Part shown: positions 59,260-64,000 of the stretch, piece after piece
Numbering within the stretch: position 1 is the stretch's first letter
Layout of the letters: each line of letters begins with the position of its first letter
Notes under the pieces: model-generated
The model's input: only the letters and a program-made list of their open reading frames with translations
The model's database searches: none
What the model was told of the DNA's origin: nothing
Assembly: GCA_905250075.1 (NCBI GenBank)
Contig: CAJNOP010000026.1
Location: forward strand, 1,921,098-1,985,097
Length of the DNA: 64,000 bases
Source: Rotaria sp. Silwood1
Lineage: Eukaryota > Rotifera > Eurotatoria > Philodinida > Philodinidae
Reading direction: 5' to 3'
Translations under genes and position numbers: made by a program

Positions 59260-62200
59260 AATTTGCTGTTAGGAGTGGCGTTTACCTTTCCTATTAATTT
59301 ATTTGCAACTGAAATTCTAGCTAATTTGAAATTAGTTCTGAATTTAACAATTTTTTATGAAATAATCATCGCTATTGTCAGAACCAATGCCTGCAAAAAA
59401 AAAATACGAAGTAAGGCAAGAAACTGACATCACATGTCGATATCTAATTATCAGAATAAAGGTGCCCGTATAAAACAGCTGTGTTCTGTTTCTGCTCTGT
59501 TTTAATAATATTAAAATATTCGTAAACATATGTTTGAAAGCATACTTCCATGATAAAATGTTGCTTTTATTCCAAGAGAAAAACAAAGAAATTTAAATAT
59601 TATTTAAAATAATATAAACTTATTTAGGTTTAATTAAAATTGGATTTTAATAAGACTTAAAATGATTTAAATTGATGTAAATATAATTTGAATTCAAAAT
59701 AAGTTTGTTTTGAAAAATTTAAGTTTTTCAAAATTTATTCTGATTTGAATAATGTTTTTAAAAGTAAATTGATCATTTCTATTCACTGTATCAAATAATG
59801 ACTAATTATACTTAGGAAGTTAAAAGAATTTTTAAAATGGCATTAAAATGATGAAACGAACAGAAAATTGATGTTTTTCAAATTCATCGATTAAAATAGA
59901 CATTTTCATTAATTTTATTGCATGATTTTGATTAAATATGTAACTTACTGCATTTGCTTAATTAAAATGTCGCTTTTTATCAATCAATTTGAAAAACTTT
60001 ATTTTTTGTCTGTTTCATTATCAAAAATGCCATTTTTTTCATGTTTTCTATATAAAATCCACGAAAGTCATGCAATTTTTTTGTTCTTTGACTTCATGTG
60101 TATAACGAAGTAATGATTAGAAGCTTTTTACGAGAGTTCTTATTGTTTCGCTGAAGTTAAGAAATAAAAGACAATGTTAGCTAATATTTGTCATCTAGTC
60201 TTAGTATCATCTTCTTTTATATTGACATCAGTTCGTGTCAACAGATACATATTGATTTAAGAACGGATCACTAGTCTAAATGTACTAATAATTGTTGATG
60301 TAGTTCGATTGCTCTAATTTATTTTCTATTATCTTTGATATAATATTCCTGCCTAAATGAATCTGTAATTTTAATTTTTAATATTTCAATTAAGAAAAAA
60401 ATAGTTCATTTTTCTTTTCCGGATAAGTCTACTTCGCTTATTCATTATGATTTCGATTTATTGATGAATTTATTAATTACATTTGACATATAAATCATTC
60501 AACAAAATGGAAGTTTCATGCAATGTATTTATCATTGAAACTAGGAATGCACTTTCAAATATCACTAGTAAGGTTGGTAAAGCCAATGAGTACATTAGAA
60601 AACCGTATTGATGAGCGTTTCTTTTCTCATGATTGAAATGCCTTTGTGTCAAGACCAGCGAGCATTTTTTCAATACACCTGTTATTCCTGTGCGCTCTTC
60701 ATGGGCCCATTGCCTTCGTTGTTAGCGTCATCGTGACATTTCTAGTTAACGCATACATGTTCGTTGATATCTAAATTCAATAAATTATAAGTCTATGATA
60801 TCTTATTAAGCCAATTTTTCTTTTTTCAAAAACAAAGGAAACATGATACACTTTCGTTTAATAAGAACATTAACTCTAGTTGAGTCCATATTGAGTCTGA
60901 CTTATCTATCCCATGAGTTGTTCATCAAAGCTCCTTGAAATTTTAAATAACTAGGTGTTGATAGGTTAGTTGTCTTATCAAATATATCTAGTTAGATCTG
61001 ATCCTTTTTCTCGCGTTTATAGGTTTTTATGACTTTGAACCGAATGTAAAAAAGTCTATTAGTTCATGCCTCACATTTCATGTTTTACCCACATTAAAAA
61101 TAGACAGAAATTATGTCTATCTATGAAACTTTAATCTCGATGATAGTCTCACACAAGTCATAAATCATCTGAGTCCTAAGAATCTTGAAAATATGATGCA
61201 TGATTTAGAAATGGATCTATTCCGTTTATTATTTGTGTTGCATTGACTTCTGTCACCTCATGAGAATAAAGAAATACTTGACATTTGTTAAGAAGAATTC
61301 GCGAAAAAAATATGAAAATTATGAAGTCTTTTAACAAAAATTGTACTTTGGCTTTACAGAATTAGTTGAAAACAGACCTCAAAATTTAAAAGACTGCACA
61401 TGTCGGAAACTAAATGAATAATTGGTAGTTCACATCTTATGTCTCTGAAGTATTGTATTGATAAGCATTTACAACAAATGTAAATCTATTGATTAATAGG
61501 ATATCGATCTTATTTGTACTAGTTGAAGCCTGTACCGATCGCTTCTGTACCGCTAATCTATCGATTAGCTTAAAAAAATCAATCCACAAATTATCACTCG
61601 GTTATCTTCGCTTGAATAAAAGTCGATTGATTTCAATCTTGATCGTCACTATTAAGTCTGTCGACAGGTTTTACTGATGATATTGTTGAAAATTTTCCTG
61701 TCGTTCCATTTGTTTCTGATATTCATAGAATAGTTTTTCTGGATTTCAACAATTCTCCAGCATTTTACAATACTTAAAAATTGCGGCAAAGTTCTGTTAG
61801 TTCTAATAAGTTCTAAATTACAAAGAAGTCAAAATCATTGTCGAGCACAGCTCATTTATCCATCAGGTTCGAATTTTGATACTTTGTGTTATTTCCAATG
61901 AGAAAATATCGACATTTTCTGAATCAATAGTAACTAATTATCTAATAAATTAATTCGATTTCATGTAAAATTTTTTGTGATCTTTATCAGACTTACGGAT
62001 GTTTGACTCGATCGAACAGATAAATAACATAGTACTTTGTGAATTAAAAACAATATTAAATAACTTCATAGATTATGTCATCCAAGTTTCGTTCAGATTA
62101 ATGTAAATAAAATTTTTTTAGGTAGGGGCAACTTTTGACTAACAATGGAAGTGTTCCAACTGATAAATCATTTTTGGTTCGAGACTATGTATATTATGTC

Positions 62201-64000
62201 GACACAAATGAATTATGGATATCTTGAAAAGAGTTCGTGTCCGTAGCTTATTGCTACGAAGATACTACTTTTTTACACTACTTTTTAAATAAATATCATG
62301 TTCCTCCTCAAGACATTGGTTTTCAAATATCCTATCCTAAGATAAAAATATGATAATAACGTATCTTTTACGTCACTTATTGACATCATCCGATTTTATT
62401 TTCTTATATCAAGGTAGAAGCAAATCAAAAGATTTAACACTACTCTCGTTAAGGTGAGTCTCTATGCTAAATTCCAATTCAAAGTTCAAAAATCACTTTT
62501 TCCGAAGAGAATCACGGCATTTATTTAAAATATACTATAAAAAATACAGTCTCTCCGTAGTAATAACCTAAGCGTGCAAACTCTTTTCATAATAGTCACA
62601 GCTCATTTGTATCTACATAATGCATATAGTGTCCACTTCAAAAGCGATTAAACAGTTGGGGGACTTCTTTTGTGAACGTCATATCATTTTAAAATGTTCC
62701 ACTGATCCTGCACCTATTGTTGATTATTTTCTTTTTGTCAAATAGTAAACTGTTAATGAAAAAGTGAAGTATTATCTGTCTCTTTGATAGTAGACATTGA
62801 CAAACCAAAAGCCAAATACATTGTAAATTGCCGTCAATAATGACTGGCTTTTACAGAATGTTGTCTATACATGTCTTAACAGGCTAAGTTTTTTCATCAA
62901 GAATCATTTTTAGTTACATTTATACGAATGGCTATTATTTTCCGAGCCATGATTAATATTGATTCGTTAAGTTGATGAATACTAACGTCTTAGCCAATAA
63001 ATATTAACATATATGCTATAAACTAGCAATTACAATCGCAGTACGACAAAAAATAATCATCAGAATGTCAACATGATCGTTCATGGTACGTTTTCAAAAA
63101 AATTACTCAGTCATATATACAGGATGACAGAGTATAAGAAAATAAACACGTTTTTTTAGCAAATGATTGCTACGCACAACAAAAAGTTTTTTATAGTTTC
63201 ATTTTTTGTGTTTAAAATGAATCTAAATGTAAAAATGTTTATTGACAATAAACGGTCACTATTTCCAATCTTGTAAAAAATAGATGTTACCTACTACCAT
63301 CGATTTAAACGTCATGTCATTCTAAGAAAAATATATCGATTATAAAAAAAACACATTTAGTTTTTGTCTAAAAGTATTGTTATTTTCTTTACAATTTTCA
63401 TTCTAAATAAAGTAATTATGTTATTAGAAAGAAAGAACGTGATCATATAGAATTTTATTTTTATTTTCTAAAAAAATAAAAAATTCAACTATAAAGTGTT
63501 GTGAATTAAAAATGTATTTCATACAATGAGAATCAAGTATGTTTAAGTTGAATTATAAGTTTATAAATGCATCAGAAAAATAAAATGCGTAATTAAAAGA
63601 ATAATAGAATTATCTATGAAAGCATTGAGTGAAGATTTAATATAAGTAGTTTACCTAAAGAATATAAGATTATTTTGAAAATTTCTTTGTTTTTATAAAA
63701 GGATTTAATAAAATCTTTAATCAATCAACTATTCAGGAGAAGAAAAAGTCGAATAGTCCTTGAAAAAAAACAACATATCTCATTAGCAGATATAACAAGT
63801 AAGACATTGTAGTACATTTTATGAAATAAGTTGCTAAACTATATTATTTATATTAAATTTAAAGTTCGTTTATATTGTGAAAATCAATTTGATTAGTGAT
63901 TTATCATATTTCTTTACAAACGCGAATACACGTTACAAATACTATGTTGCCTTGATTGACAAATCAATAAAAATTAGATACAGAAGTCGTCTGAAATAGT

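Larger units (their letters stand above)
57501..64000. other. Gene desert, no gene seen
   Basis: 6.5 kb without a convincing coding region on either strand. Short frames (58054-58302 -, 59209-59427 +, 59344-59586 -, 59922-60113 +, 60473-60673 -, 61489-61677 +) lack domains and splice partners. Contains a 25-nt tandem duplication and a hairpin, listed separately. No tRNA was recognised. Confidence 0.5.

Noticed and set aside
1..64000. Telomeric arrays, CRISPR arrays, operons or prokaryotic signals
   Set aside because: No short regularly spaced repeats, no telomere-type tandem arrays and no ribosome-binding-site pattern; introns and protein families show animal DNA.

Overview
The window is strongly AT-rich eukaryotic, metazoan DNA. 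Genes are split by short T-rich introns with GT..AG ends, and their products are animal proteins: Pur-alpha, a BAZ1B/WSTF-type chromatin remodeller, secreted Cu/Zn superoxide dismutase, granulin and catechol O-methyltransferase. The compact introns, the A/T-ending codons with long Asn/Ser/Asp runs, and many small decayed transposons suggest a small invertebrate. A rotifer, perhaps bdelloid, is my best guess; this is inference and no diagnostic sequence proves it. Exon models below were built by hand from splice sites and phase. All ten protein gene models stay in frame from start to stop (two of them are single-exon), which supports them.

Layout. 0-12.5 kb holds two + strand genes: an eight-exon Pur-alpha (625-2508) and a twelve-exon BAZ1B-like gene (3369-12496) whose long introns contain palindromic repeats. 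12.5-25 kb is gene-poor, with two - strand genes: an unrecognised 182-residue nuclear-looking protein (15840-16510) and a Cu/Zn superoxide dismutase (18739-19532) with an unusual hydrophobic C-terminal tail. 25.1-30 kb holds a single-domain granulin (-), a Ser-rich protein of unknown function (-) and, divergent from it, an unknown two-exon protein (+).

30-47 kb is a graveyard: a COMT pseudogene, a RING-finger (RNF168-like) pseudogene, a degraded Jockey/R1-type LINE, a TIR DNA element at the LINE's 3' end, a foldback element cutting into a PPTC7-like phosphatase pseudogene, another foldback, and a roughly 2.15 kb palindrome with arms of about 1 kb. An intact COMT gene follows (47360-48066), then a third, broken COMT copy (51341-52230). 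52.9-57.5 kb holds a PTB-domain protein (+) and a single-exon type I membrane protein (-), convergent with each other. 57.5-64 kb shows no gene.

The two strongest stories are (1) the BAZ1B-like protein, which keeps the WAC, DDT and WHIM regions, has two PHD fingers and has no bromodomain at its C terminus, and (2) the unusual load of inverted-repeat elements, six foldback or palindromic structures plus TIR elements in 64 kb, one of them a kilobase-scale palindrome. The genes do not form an obvious pathway. Pur-alpha and BAZ1B are nuclear regulators; SOD, granulin and the type I membrane protein are secretory-route proteins.
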